DNA of 47,150 nucleotides from Cyanobacteria bacterium QS_8_64_29 (GTDB lineage Bacteria; Cyanobacteriota; Cyanobacteriia; Cyanobacteriales; Rubidibacteraceae): the NCBI GenBank assembly GCA_003022125.1, contig PXQH01000023.1, positions 1 through 47,150 of the forward strand. Direction: 5' to 3'. The notes beneath the pieces are model-generated. The model was not told the origin of the DNA and searched no databases. It saw nothing but the letters and a program-made list of their open reading frames with translations. Positions 37,014-47,119 of the stretch are shown here, one piece after another. Made by a program: the position numbers and the translations under genes. Every line of letters begins with the position of its first letter. Position 1 is the stretch's first letter.

Positions 37014-38705
37014 CTATTTTTGCTGCTCTTGCTCCTGGCTGCGGCGCTGTCGCGCCTCTTGCAGCGCGCTCCCTGCTTGCTGGATGACGCCGCGCACGAT
37101 CAGCCCGATCCCGCGCCCCAGAATTTGGGTCAGCACGTAAACCGCACCGCCGCCGATAAAGCTGGCGATCACGCGCACCCGCGGCGCTAGCGCATCGCGG
37201 ATCTCCCAGGCCAGGGTTACGCCCCAGCGAATGCCGCGCAGCTGGGCTAGCTCGGCCTGGCGCCGGCCGTAAATCTCGACCGTTTGGATGCCGTTGGGCC
37301 CAAAGGCCAGCAGGCGATACTTGCTCTCGAATATGGCGCGCGGCTCGGACAGGTAGTAGTCCTGGCGGTACTGCCAGGAGAGGCTGTTGCGGAAACGCCC
37401 GATCGCGCGCGAGGACCAAAACTCGCGCCGGTAGAGCGCTTTGACGACCGCATCCGTCTCGGAGAAGGTATTGGCAATGGCGTGCATGACGCCGTTGCCA
37501 ACCTGGATGGTGAGATTCTGCAGCAGCAGCTCGGCCCGCTGCTGTGGTGTGGGCGGGGTTTGCGAGGCATCGACCCGCTCGAAGGTCGGCGGCTGCTCGA
37601 ACAGCAGGTAGGCAAACAGCTCGCTCACCAGCGGGAGGCGCTCCAGAATGTCGCGCTCGACGCGAGCCGCATTTTGCAGGATCAGATCGAAGCTGGGCGG
37701 ATCGCCGGTAGGCGTGCGGTTGGGATGGTATTTGCCGAAAAAATGCAGCAGCGAATTTTGCCACAGCTCGCGCAGCAGCCGCGATTGCGCCTCGGGCAGC
37801 TGCTCGGGGGCCAGCTCCAGAAAGCGCAGCTCCGCTAGCTGGGCTTCCAGGCGCTTGAGGATCGTATAGAGCAGTTCCCGCCGCCGCTCCGGGGTTAGCA
37901 GCTCGATCTCGAGCGGGCGATCGGTGGCATTGGCCGTGCTGGCGCGGACGCGCTCGAGCGTTGCAGCAATGGCAATTTGGGCTGCATCTTGAGGCTCGGT
38001 GTCCCCCGTTGAGGGACGCTCGCCGGACTGCAAGGCCGGCCTAGGCGGCTCGGGGGTCGCGCCGCCTGTCCCGAGCGGCAGCAGCTGGCCGATCAGCCAG
38101 CGGGCCGCGAGCAACTCGCGCTGCACGCCCTGCCAAAACAACCAGTCCGGCAGGCGCAAGCGCGGGTCGCTCAGGCGAAGCCGAACGCCAGCCAGCTCGG
38201 CATCGATCTGGCGCACTCCCGAGCGGCGCTGTCGGTAGAGCCAGTTGGCCGAGGGGGTTGGGCCCTCTAGCTGGGCCTGCGACCAAGACGGACGGCCGGC
38301 TGCCACTTCCCGCATGGCGGCTGCCAGCGTTGCGGCCGAGCTTCCCTTACGGCAGTAGCCTTCAATGCCGCAGGCTTGCGCCGCTGCCAGCCACCTCGGT
38401 TCAGCGATCGCGCTCAACAGCAGAACGGGAATGCGCGGGAAGTCGCGCTTGAGCTGCCGGCAGCGCTGCAGGCTGGCGTCTGCTGCCTCTGTCGGGTCGC
38501 CCGAGTGAGGCTCCAGCACGACCAGATCGGGCGGTGCCGTCCCTGCCGGCGGTTGCAGATAATCCCACGCCGCTGCCAGCGATTCGAGCTGCGCGACGAT
38601 GGCAATGCCACTATCGTCCTCCAGTACCGAGGCGAGCCCCCACCGAAAGACCTGATCGGCATCGACCGTTACAATGCGGAGGGGGCGATCACCAGCGGAT
38701 GTCAC
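37014..38705 (-). CDS. DUF3685 protein with a degenerate response-regulator domain
   Basis: A protein of 563 residues. The first 130 form a receiver domain (LRIVTVDADQVFRWGLASVL, then PVLLLSAIAEPRWLA and GYCRKG). The phospho-acceptor position reads LVVLEPHSG, with Glu where Asp is normal, so it probably cannot be phosphorylated in the usual way. The rest is the long helical DUF3685 domain (ELLYTILKRLEAQLAELRF, HFFGKYHPNRTP, FWSSRAIGRFRNSLSWQYRQ) with a hydrophobic end (VIASFIGGGAVYVLTQIL). The family is cyanobacterial and of unknown role. It lies upstream of ftsH on the same strand, 80 bp apart. Confidence 0.85.
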   Translation of the reverse strand: MTSAGDRPLRIVTVDADQVFRWGLASVLEDDSGIAIVAQLESLAAAWDYLQPPAGTAPPDLVVLEPHSGDPTEAADASLQRCRQLKRDFPRIPVLLLSAIAEPRWLAAAQACGIEGYCRKGSSAATLAAAMREVAAGRPSWSQAQLEGPTPSANWLYRQRRSGVRQIDAELAGVRLRLSDPRLRLPDWLFWQGVQRELLAARWLIGQLLPLGTGGATPEPPRPALQSGERPSTGDTEPQDAAQIAIAATLERVRASTANATDRPLEIELLTPERRRELLYTILKRLEAQLAELRFLELAPEQLPEAQSRLLRELWQNSLLHFFGKYHPNRTPTGDPPSFDLILQNAARVERDILERLPLVSELFAYLLFEQPPTFERVDASQTPPTPQQRAELLLQNLTIQVGNGVMHAIANTFSETDAVVKALYRREFWSSRAIGRFRNSLSWQYRQDYYLSEPRAIFESKYRLLAFGPNGIQTVEIYGRRQAELAQLRGIRWGVTLAWEIRDALAPRVRVIASFIGGGAVYVLTQILGRGIGLIVRGVIQQAGSALQEARQRRSQEQEQQK

Positions 38706-38778
38706 AACCTAAGCGCCCGTTGCGCGCAGCGCGATCGCGTTAAGCCTAACTGACGGCCCAGGCGCATTCCAAGCGGCC

Positions 38779-39315
38779 TTACTCGCCGGAGGAGGCGCTT
38801 TGAGCGCGAACGACCGGTGGCAGCGGGCCGCCGCCGGCTTGGGTGGGCCGTTCGGCTTTGTAGCGGCCGTAAAAATCGATGCGGTAATCGGAGATTTCGA
38901 TGCCCGTTTGGGCCTCGATTTGGCGGATTAGCTCCGGCGGGAGTTCGACGTGGATGTCCACGATTTGATCGGTATCCAGGCAGTTGATGTGGCTGTGCGC
39001 CTCGCTGATGTTGCCGTAGAGGCGGCCGTCGCAGTGCTCGACGCACTCGATAATGCCGTGGCTGGAGAGCGCCTCGAGGTTTTGATAAACCGAGGTGTGG
39101 CCGATCTCTTTGCCCTGATAGTTGAGGCGATCGTAAATTTCGCGGGCCGATAGGTGCTTGTCTGCTTCCCAAAGCAGCTCCAGAATGGAGCGCCGCTGGC
39201 GGCTCAGGCGCATGCCGCGCTTCTGGCACTGCTGCAGGGCATCTTCTAGCGAGCGGATGGGCGCTTCGCGGCGCTCGCTCTCATTAGCCTGCTGCTGGCG
39301 GTTGCTTTGACTCAT
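38779..39315 (-). CDS. Fur-family repressor, PerR/FurC-like
   Basis: A DNA-binding metalloregulator of 178 residues. The winged helix is in MRLSRQRRSILELLWEADKH and GHTSVYQNLEALSSHGIIE. The metal-site region reads YGNISEAHSHINCLDTDQI. The two CxxC zinc motifs of typical Fur/Zur proteins are absent, as in Anabaena FurC (PerR), which it resembles most. PerR proteins sense peroxide and repress peroxidase genes; katG lies 3 kb away. The N- and C-terminal tails are low-complexity extensions. An AT-rich region upstream (39409-39435) could be its own operator. Confidence 0.82.
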   Translation of the reverse strand: MSQSNRQQQANESERREAPIRSLEDALQQCQKRGMRLSRQRRSILELLWEADKHLSAREIYDRLNYQGKEIGHTSVYQNLEALSSHGIIECVEHCDGRLYGNISEAHSHINCLDTDQIVDIHVELPPELIRQIEAQTGIEISDYRIDFYGRYKAERPTQAGGGPLPPVVRAQSASSGE

Positions 39316-39588
39316 GGGCCCTAATGCTTGCCTTGGGCAGAAATGGTGCGTTGCGCTCTGCCGCTAGCAACCGCAGTCCAAGCTGCCCCGATTGCAACCG
39401 GCTCGGCTTTTAACATTATTCATACTCATTACCAGTTTAGCTTGCATGCCTTGCAAGCAGCGACCGCCTATCGGCGTGCAGGTGCGGCGAAGGCTGCCAC
39501 TGCCCAGACTTAGCATATGCCAGGATCGATGAGCGCGTTGTCCCCTTGAGCTAGCGCTGGAGCTGCTGCCGGCAGCCAAGACGGTGCC
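39316..39588. promoter_or_regulatory. Divergent intergenic region with a possible Fur-type box
   Basis: This region separates the Fur-like gene from the replication-like gene. It has an AT-rich island, TAACATTATTCATACTCATT (about 39411-39430), in otherwise GC-rich DNA, which has the look of a Fur-family box. The match to the consensus is loose. No RNA gene or repeat was seen. Confidence 0.35.
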
Positions 39589-40767
39589 ATGCAGCTAGGA
39601 GCATTACTGCAAGCCTTAGGGCCTGCGGCCAGCTACTATCCCGCCTTGGCGCGCGCCACAGGGGGAGCGACCGCCGCCATTTTCTATACCATCCTGTTGC
39701 AGTGGCAGGCCCGCCAGGGTGGGGGTGGGGTGAGCTGCACGCCAGCCGAGCTCGAAGCCGCAACCGGTCTAAATGCCGACGAGCAGCAACTTGCGCGGGC
39801 GCTGCTCGAGGCCCGCTCGCTGCTGCAAGCGCGTTCGCAGCAAGGTCAGAGCTGCACGTTTTATCCCGAAACGGCGCCCCTAGCCGAGCGGTTGGATGCG
39901 CCGGCGGCGGATGGTGCTGCCGGTCCCCCTGAGCGAGCTCCCGCCGCACCTGCTGACCCGCACTTCCCGGTCCGCCGCCCGACGGCTGGCGTTCCCGTTA
40001 GCCCGGACTATCGCTTCCAGGGGCCGTGGCAGTCCGAGCAACAGTTGCAGGCATTCCAGCGCGCGCTGCTCGAGTATGCCAAGCAGCAGGGCATGCGCAA
40101 CCCCTCGGCTTGGGCCTTTAAGGTGATCGATGGGCTGACCAAAGGCATCCACTCGCCGTTTTGGGACGAGTTTGCGGCCGGGCGCCCGCTGGGCGAGTCG
40201 CAACAGGTCCAGCGCGAGTGGGAAGTGGCGCCGGGGGTGCCCTATCCCGCTTTTGAGGAGGAGCGCATTCAGTACTACCGCCACAAGGGCGAACCGCTGG
40301 AAGCTGCTGTTGCCAAGGCGCGCGCCGACCTGCGGGACCCGGTTTTGGGGCAAGATTTGTGGGATGGCTTTTTGCGCAAGTGCGATCGCCTGGCGGATGA
40401 GGCGATCACGGCCCGCGAAGCCGGCGTCTCGCACCCGGCCCTGCCCTCGTCCTTTACCGAGCGGCGCCAGGTCACCAAAGAAAGCGTCATGGAAAAGCTT
40501 GCCCGCGCAGGTTCTCCGGCAGCTAGCCTCACCGCCGAAACCAGCAGCGAAGGTGGCGGCGAGGACACCGCTCAGGCGTCCCAGCGCGGGACCGATGGCG
40601 GCAGCGATACCCCTGCCGATGAGGCCGAGGTTCCCAGCTTGGAGGCATTGCGCCGCGCCTACCGAACCCCCATGGGCCGCGAGTACGTCGAGCGGCAAAT
40701 TGCGGCCCATCCCGAGTGGGGGTATGCCATTGAAGGCGGCGAAGTGGTCGATCGCTACCCGTTTTGA
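39589..40767 (+). CDS. Replication-protein-like winged-helix protein
   Basis: A protein of 392 residues. Its start, LGPAASYYPALARATGGATA followed by IFYTILLQWQ, resembles the N-terminal winged helix of plasmid and phage replication or DnaD-like proteins (Y-P-x-L-A...G-x-x-x-A...L-x-x-W). The middle has a second helical domain (FQRALLEYAKQQGMRNPSAW). The end carries HPEWGYAIEGGEVVDRYPF. The small gene just downstream ends in a matching motif. A chromosomal role in replication or segregation is possible; the function is not known. Confidence 0.6.
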   Translation: MQLGALLQALGPAASYYPALARATGGATAAIFYTILLQWQARQGGGGVSCTPAELEAATGLNADEQQLARALLEARSLLQARSQQGQSCTFYPETAPLAERLDAPAADGAAGPPERAPAAPADPHFPVRRPTAGVPVSPDYRFQGPWQSEQQLQAFQRALLEYAKQQGMRNPSAWAFKVIDGLTKGIHSPFWDEFAAGRPLGESQQVQREWEVAPGVPYPAFEEERIQYYRHKGEPLEAAVAKARADLRDPVLGQDLWDGFLRKCDRLADEAITAREAGVSHPALPSSFTERRQVTKESVMEKLARAGSPAASLTAETSSEGGGEDTAQASQRGTDGGSDTPADEAEVPSLEALRRAYRTPMGREYVERQIAAHPEWGYAIEGGEVVDRYPF

Positions 40768-40770
40768 GCC

Positions 40771-41013
40771 ATGGAGCAGCTCGGTCAGTTCTCAGCTTGG
40801 GATCCCGGGCGCCGCGCCCCCTCAAAAGCAGAGCGGGCTGCCTGGCAGCGCGAGCGGCAGCGGCGCGAGGTCGAAGCCGGCTACCGCCAGCTTGCCGAGC
40901 TGTGCCGCTTGGGCGAGACGGCAGCTGCCCGGCGCCTAGCCCAGCGCAATCCGCACTGGGGCTACGCCATCGCCGATGGCGAGGTCATCGCGGCAAGCGA
41001 GGCGCCCTATTAA
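40771..41013 (+). CDS. Small protein sharing the WGYAI-GEV tail motif
   Basis: A protein of 80 residues with no recognised domain. It is highly charged and helical (RAAWQRERQRREVEAGYRQL). Its end NPHWGYAIADGEVIAASEAP matches the tail of the upstream protein (HPEWGYAIEGGEV), so the two share a C-terminal module. It is 3 bp after that gene. The stop is nested with the stop of the convergent ParA gene in TTAA (41010-41013). Confidence 0.55.
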   Translation: MEQLGQFSAWDPGRRAPSKAERAAWQRERQRREVEAGYRQLAELCRLGETAAARRLAQRNPHWGYAIADGEVIAASEAPY

Positions 41014-41597
41014 GCCAACACTTGCTCGCCCACGGCTTCGTACTTTTTCCAAGCCAGGCGGGCGCGTGCTCCAGTGTAGTCGCGAACGGCAACCCCGCGC
41101 TCGGCGGCCCGCTCGTAGGCCACCAGTAGCGGAATCTCGACCGAAAACAGCGGCACGTTGCGCGCCTCCAGCTGCGCGCGGGCTTCGCGCCCGCTTCGGG
41201 TGCGCGGATCGACTTTGGTCAGCAAGACCCGAAAAGCCACCCCTAGCGGTTCCAGTAGCTCCAGGGTTTTGAAGGTGGCATCCATATCCAGCGAGTTGGG
41301 CGTGGTGGGCAGGACCGTCAGGTCGCTGCCTTGGGCCAGATCTTTAAGGTCGTCGGGCTCGGGCCGCGGTTGCGTGTCAATGACGATGTGGTTGTACTTG
41401 CGGATGACAGCATGGGAGCCGGCCTCAGAGGCCACGCGAAACGGGAGCTTTTCCTCTTTAGCCCACACCAGCGCCGAGCGGTTGCGATCGGCATCGACCA
41501 GTAGCGTTGGGGCTTGCTGCTGCAGGTAAGTTGCCAGGTGAATGGCGGTAGTAGTTTTGCCGACGCCGCCTTTGAGTGCCGTAACGGTTACGAACAT
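41010..41597 (-). CDS. ParA/MinD-like ATPase
   Basis: A P-loop ATPase of 195 residues. The deviant Walker A is KGGVGKTTTA (residues 9-18), followed by LLVDADRN and the Walker B-like HIVIDTQPRP. It is short, as in plasmid-type or small chromosomal ParA proteins without an N-terminal helix-turn-helix. Partition proteins of this type position DNA or protein cargo. No parB is next to it; the convergent replication-like gene may be functionally linked. Confidence 0.85.
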   Translation of the reverse strand: MFVTVTALKGGVGKTTTAIHLATYLQQQAPTLLVDADRNRSALVWAKEEKLPFRVASEAGSHAVIRKYNHIVIDTQPRPEPDDLKDLAQGSDLTVLPTTPNSLDMDATFKTLELLEPLGVAFRVLLTKVDPRTRSGREARAQLEARNVPLFSVEIPLLVAYERAAERGVAVRDYTGARARLAWKKYEAVGEQVLA

Positions 41598-41656
41598 ACG
41601 GGAGCCTCGAGAATGTCAGGTAGGAACGAGTCGGCTGCAAATCGAGAGGCATTCTA

Positions 41657-42139
41657 ATGACGGCAACGGTTTCTCTCAATGCAACCCAGATCCGCAACCT
41701 CGATCTAGCCCCGATTCGCGAGGTTGTGGACGAGCCGCTTCGGCGCGGTGCCATTGCCGATCTCGAGCAGCAGCTCAGCTTTGACATTGACTTCCCGCGC
41801 GAGCAAACCGATCCGCGCGAGCTCTCCGAGGTCCCCGAAGTCCGGCTGTGGTTCGTCAGCCTCGATGCCCGCTATCCGTGGTTGCCGTTTGCGCTGGATT
41901 GGCGCTCGGGCGAGCTGGCGCGCTACGCCGCCATGCTAGTGCCGCATCAGTTCAGCCGCTCGGAGGGCATCCAGTACAACCCCGAGGCCCTGGAGATCTT
42001 TGTCATGCGCAAGATCTTCGTGCTGACCGACTGGCTGGGCGCGCAGGGCCTATCCAGCACCTCGCGCGTCAAGTCCATGGCGCAGATGTTAGGCTACGAG
42101 CTCGACGATACGTTTTTCGATCTGGCGGCGCAGTCCTAG
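41657..42139 (+). CDS. CRR6-family NdhI maturation factor
   Basis: A protein of 160 residues. It contains SEVPEVRLWFVSLDARYPWL, PFALDWRSGELARYAAMLVP and HQFSRSEGIQYNPEALEIFV, the conserved CRR6 (DUF1817) pattern. CRR6 is needed for assembly of the NdhI subunit of the photosynthetic NDH-1 complex, acting in the stroma or cytoplasm. The ATG at 41657 is taken. The gene is divergent from parA, with 59 bp between. Confidence 0.82.
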   Translation: MTATVSLNATQIRNLDLAPIREVVDEPLRRGAIADLEQQLSFDIDFPREQTDPRELSEVPEVRLWFVSLDARYPWLPFALDWRSGELARYAAMLVPHQFSRSEGIQYNPEALEIFVMRKIFVLTDWLGAQGLSSTSRVKSMAQMLGYELDDTFFDLAAQS

Positions 42140-44694
<2,555 letters not shown>

Positions 44695-44695
44695 G

Positions 44696-44709
44696 GGCCT
44701 GCAGGCCCA
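44696..44709 (+). terminator. GC palindrome after katG
   Basis: The palindrome GGGCCTGCAGGCCC starts two bases after the katG stop codon. It has no T-run behind it, so it may stop or stabilise the transcript but is not a classical terminator. Confidence 0.3.
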
Positions 44710-44788
44710 GCTGCGCTTGCAGCTCGGGTCTGGTGCGGCTCCGCGCTACAGTCGAGCCCGTGCCAGTTTGACGTGCTAGGCTGCCAAT

Positions 44789-45012
44789 ATGGCAAGCGAA
44801 GCACGACTCATGGGAACGTCTGCGCAAGCGGAATATGCGGGAATCCTCGAGAGCTTTGGCCGCTCGGCCGACTCGGGGGTGCAGTCGGTTCTAGACGTGC
44901 ATCGGCTGCTTTTGGCGGGAATTGAGGGCACGGCAATCCGCCGGTTCGCGGCTTACTACAATCTCTCTAATGATGACCTGACGCAGTAAAGTCACTCCTG
45001 GGCATTCCGGTG
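44789..45012 (+). pseudogene. Truncated Xre/MbcA/ParS-like antitoxin
   Basis: The frame gives 66 residues ending HRLLLAGIEGTAIRRFAAYY and NLSNDDLTQ with a stop at 44987-44989. In the next frame VKSLLGIPV follows. This resembles the N-terminal helix-turn-helix of Xre/MbcA/ParS antitoxins (x-x-G-x-x-x-x-A-L-x-R-L...LSxxEL...LLGIxxRTL). After LGIPV the family sequence stops and AT-rich DNA begins, so the gene seems frameshifted and cut off there. The partner toxin (RES type) is not seen. Assignment by pattern only. Confidence 0.45.
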
Positions 45013-45751
45013 GTAAATTTAGACGGTATAACAGCCACGGTATCAATAGCACAAAATAGCGAACTTAATAGATCCGAAACAGCAGAACAAGTTTTTATGG
45101 GGAGTTATGATAAAATGATTGATTCTAAGAGTGAAATATTGCAATACAAGAAACAAGTTAACAAGAAAAACAATAGGATCGAAACATCTGTGAATCCTAA
45201 CGAGCGAATACTCGTTACAGTTACTTTGTCTAAACCTTTATCGGAAAAAGCAGTTCAAAAATTATCAGAAAAATCTAGTTTAGAGATAAAACAAGCAAAA
45301 TCTATAGCAAAAACACGTGGATCGTGAACAGATAGGTAGAGTTGTCTCTGAGAGCTTTAACTCCCAGTTCGAGAGAGTCCCAGAGTTTTGGCCAACAAGC
45401 TAGCTCCGTTCACATGTGGTCTACGACTGCTATAGATTAAAGGAAAGCGATGGCGAGAGAAGTACACTTGGTTCACAGCCAAGATCGAAAGATGACTTAT
45501 TAAGTGACATGGCTGTCGAACATTTAACTAAAATGGAGGATCGTGTTTATGTGGGAATTATAGAGTTAGTTGGAAACATGCCAGCCAATAAAATACAGCC
45601 CTTGAGTAGCAGTAAGTTAACGTTTCTAGTAGATCCTTCTGCAGATAATTATTTTACTAGCAGCAATCCCGAAAACGATCAGGTTCCAGGATTTTATTGG
45701 AGCTTAGAAAGCTATAATATGCTTCCCAAAGCTAATGCTTCGCAATCGTAA
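45010..45751 (+). pseudogene. AT-rich gene of unknown function split by MITE-B
   Basis: Two open frames flank a MITE. The first (45010-45302) is rich in Lys, Ser and Asn, and the second (45435-45751) holds RVYVGIIELVGNMPANKIQP and KLTFLVDPSADNYFTSSNPE. Removing the MITE and one TA joins KQAKS to RLKESDGE in frame and gives about 203 residues. The start is uncertain; GTG at 45010 is used. Base composition is far more AT-rich than the surrounding chromosome, suggesting acquisition from elsewhere. The protein was not recognised. Confidence 0.6.
45305..45432 (+). mobile_element. MITE family B, copy 2 (128 bp)
   Basis: A full 128-bp copy, flanked by TA at 45303-45304 and 45433-45434. It begins TAGCAAAAACACGTGG and ends GGTCTACGACTGCTA. 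It matches copy 3 (46878-47005) with only scattered differences. It splits the AT-rich gene described above and supplies IAKTRGS to its first part and VYDCY to its second. Confidence 0.92.
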
Positions 45752-45886
45752 GTAAGCGTTTTGGTTTCCCGTTTTGCGGTCATTCTGCGCCCGCTTTTCA
45801 TAGAGCTGCGTGCGAACATCGCGCGTAGTGGCCAGGCAAAGGTATTCCTTAAAACGGCTGAAAGTACGCTCAATGCGATTGCGCTG
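45718..45886 (-). pseudogene. Possible transposase C-terminal remnant
   Basis: On the minus strand a frame reads QRNRIERTFSRFKEYLCLAT, TRDVRTQLYEKRAQ and NDRKTGNQNAYLRLRS without start. RNRIERTFSRFK recalls the last catalytic region of IS5-type transposases, but the following residues do not match well. It overlaps the end of the AT-rich gene on the other strand. A relic of an insertion sequence is the best guess. Confidence 0.3.
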
Positions 45887-45945
45887 CTAGTAGCTGCTTG
45901 GCTTGAACAGTCCACTCAGGGACTCGTTGCGCTATTACAGGGTAG

Positions 45946-46434
45946 TCAGGCGGATAGCTGCTGCCGATGAGCTTGGAAGGCCTGCTTCGGAGATTGCACT
46001 GAATTGACGAATGCCTCCGTTGGCTCCTCCTCGGGAGACTGACTAGCGAGCAGTTGAAGTGCCGCCGCCGTCAGCGCTCCCGAGCGGGAAGTGCCATGCC
46101 GGTTAGCGTAAGCATCAATTCGTTCCAGCACTCGTTCGGGAATGGTGACGTTAACGCGCCGCACCTGACCGGAGAGTTTCGAGAGGTCAACCTCAACTAG
46201 CGCCCACGTGCCACCTGCTAGCTCAGGGTTGCGAGCATGTTGCTCGATAGACCCGCTAGTCGGGAAGTCCTCGCCATCGAGCAGGAGGCCTTCAACATGG
46301 CACTCGATGGCCTCAACCGCACTCTGGAGGGCCTCGTCCGTAGTGCTGCCGGCTGAGAAGCAGCCGGGCAGATCGGTGACGGTAACCCCGTAGGTTGCTT
46401 GCGAGTCGGCATGAATGACGATTGGGAAATGCAT
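45946..46434 (-). CDS. hicB: HicB-type antitoxin
   Basis: An antitoxin of 162 residues. The N-terminal partial RNase-H-like fold reads FPIVIHADSQATYGVTVTDL and PGCFSAGSTTDEALQSAVEA; the C-terminal ribbon-helix-helix (about 92-130) reads RRVNVTIPERVLERIDAYAN and RHGTSRSGALTAAALQLL. HicB neutralises the HicA mRNA interferase and represses the operon. Only the last 18 codons of hicA remain upstream, so this is an orphan antitoxin. The start ATG is at 46434. Confidence 0.9.
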   Translation of the reverse strand: MHFPIVIHADSQATYGVTVTDLPGCFSAGSTTDEALQSAVEAIECHVEGLLLDGEDFPTSGSIEQHARNPELAGGTWALVEVDLSKLSGQVRRVNVTIPERVLERIDAYANRHGTSRSGALTAAALQLLASQSPEEEPTEAFVNSVQSPKQAFQAHRQQLSA

Positions 46435-46444
46435 TAGGAAAGCC

Positions 46445-46498
46445 TCATCGACGAGGGGTCCATGACCAACCGGCTTGGCGGAAGATGCTTTTGAGCGT
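46445..46498 (-). pseudogene. hicA relic: last 18 codons only
   Basis: Directly upstream of hicB the frame reads TLKSIFRQAGWSWTPRR and stops 10 bp before the hicB start. HicA toxins end in (G)TLKSILRQAG, so this is the last part of hicA. A TAA stop lies just before it in the same frame and the sequence beyond belongs to the neighbouring XRE gene region, so the first about 45 codons of the toxin are gone. Confidence 0.8.
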
Positions 46499-46512
46499 TT
46501 AGATGAGGAGCA

Positions 46513-46845
46513 CTATCGTTCGTCGTGTTGCTGACTTCCGGCGAAATCGTTAATTTTGACCTCTCCTTCAGGGAAGCGAGCAACTAAGTCGAGTTCACCG
46601 CCCATCGCCTCGATGATGGAGCGCAGATGAGAAACACTAACATCATCCCGCTGTTCTGTTCTAGCAATAGCTGGTTGCTTGACCGATAGCCTTTCGCCTA
46701 GCTGTGACTGGGTCATTTGGAGGGCTTCTCTCAGCTCGCTTAGCGCCATTTCGGTTCTTAAGCGAGCTTTTTTGTCCTCAACAATATCTTTCTGGCTTTT
46801 GGTGAACTTTTGGGTCAGGTCATGGAATTTTTTGTGTCCGCTCAT
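46513..46845 (-). CDS. HigA-like XRE antitoxin
   Basis: A protein of 110 residues with a helix-turn-helix of the XRE type (QMTQSQLGERLSVKQPAIAR, then VSHLRSIIEAMGGELDLVAR, about 43-90). The sequence LRSIIEAMGGELDLVARFP is typical of antitoxins paired with HigB/Gp49-like toxins. Its ATG overlaps the stop of the disrupted toxin gene (ATGA), as in an intact higBA operon. The antitoxin gene itself is undamaged. Confidence 0.85.
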   Translation of the reverse strand: MSGHKKFHDLTQKFTKSQKDIVEDKKARLRTEMALSELREALQMTQSQLGERLSVKQPAIARTEQRDDVSVSHLRSIIEAMGGELDLVARFPEGEVKINDFAGSQQHDER

Positions 46846-47117
46846 ATCAGCCCCTCTTGCCTTATCTCCTCCAGATATAGCAAAAACACGTGGATCGTGA
46901 ACAGATAAGTGGGCTTGTCTCTGAGGGCTTCAATCCCCAGTTTGAGAGAGTCCCAGAGTTTTGCCCAACAAGCTAGCCCCGTTCACGTGTGGTCTACGAC
47001 TGCTATAGATTTCGTACAGTCTCTCCGCTAGTGGCACAAGTCGTTCGTGAAATCTTTTGTCCCCAGTTTTGTCTCCACCCATAAAAGAATAGCGACCCGT
47101 CCCCCACTGTCAGGATA
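46842..47117 (-). pseudogene. HigB/Gp49-like (DUF891) toxin gene, broken by two MITE-B copies
   Basis: Minus-strand pieces of a HigB-type toxin: PDSGGRVAILL, then in the next frame MGGDKTGDKRFHERLVPLAE and RLYEI up to the MITE at 47005, and LEEIRQEGLI with a stop beyond it (46842-46875). Removing copy 3 and one TA gives RLYEIYLEEIRQEGLI, a typical end of this family. One base is missing near 47078, between AILL and MGGDKTG. Copy 4 starts at 47120 and cuts the gene again; the 5' part, if present, lies outside the window. Confidence 0.85.
46878..47005 (+). mobile_element. MITE family B, copy 3 (128 bp)
   Basis: A full 128-bp copy, flanked by TA at 46876-46877 and 47006-47007. Its ends are identical to copy 2. 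It sits in the last codons of the HigB-type toxin gene, 34 bp before the antitoxin start. Confidence 0.92.
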
Positions 47118-47119
47118 TA

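Noticed and set aside
46679-46900. Plus-strand frame ending IAKTRGS over the HigA-like gene
   Set aside because: It is antisense to the antitoxin and its end is just the left end of MITE-B read through.
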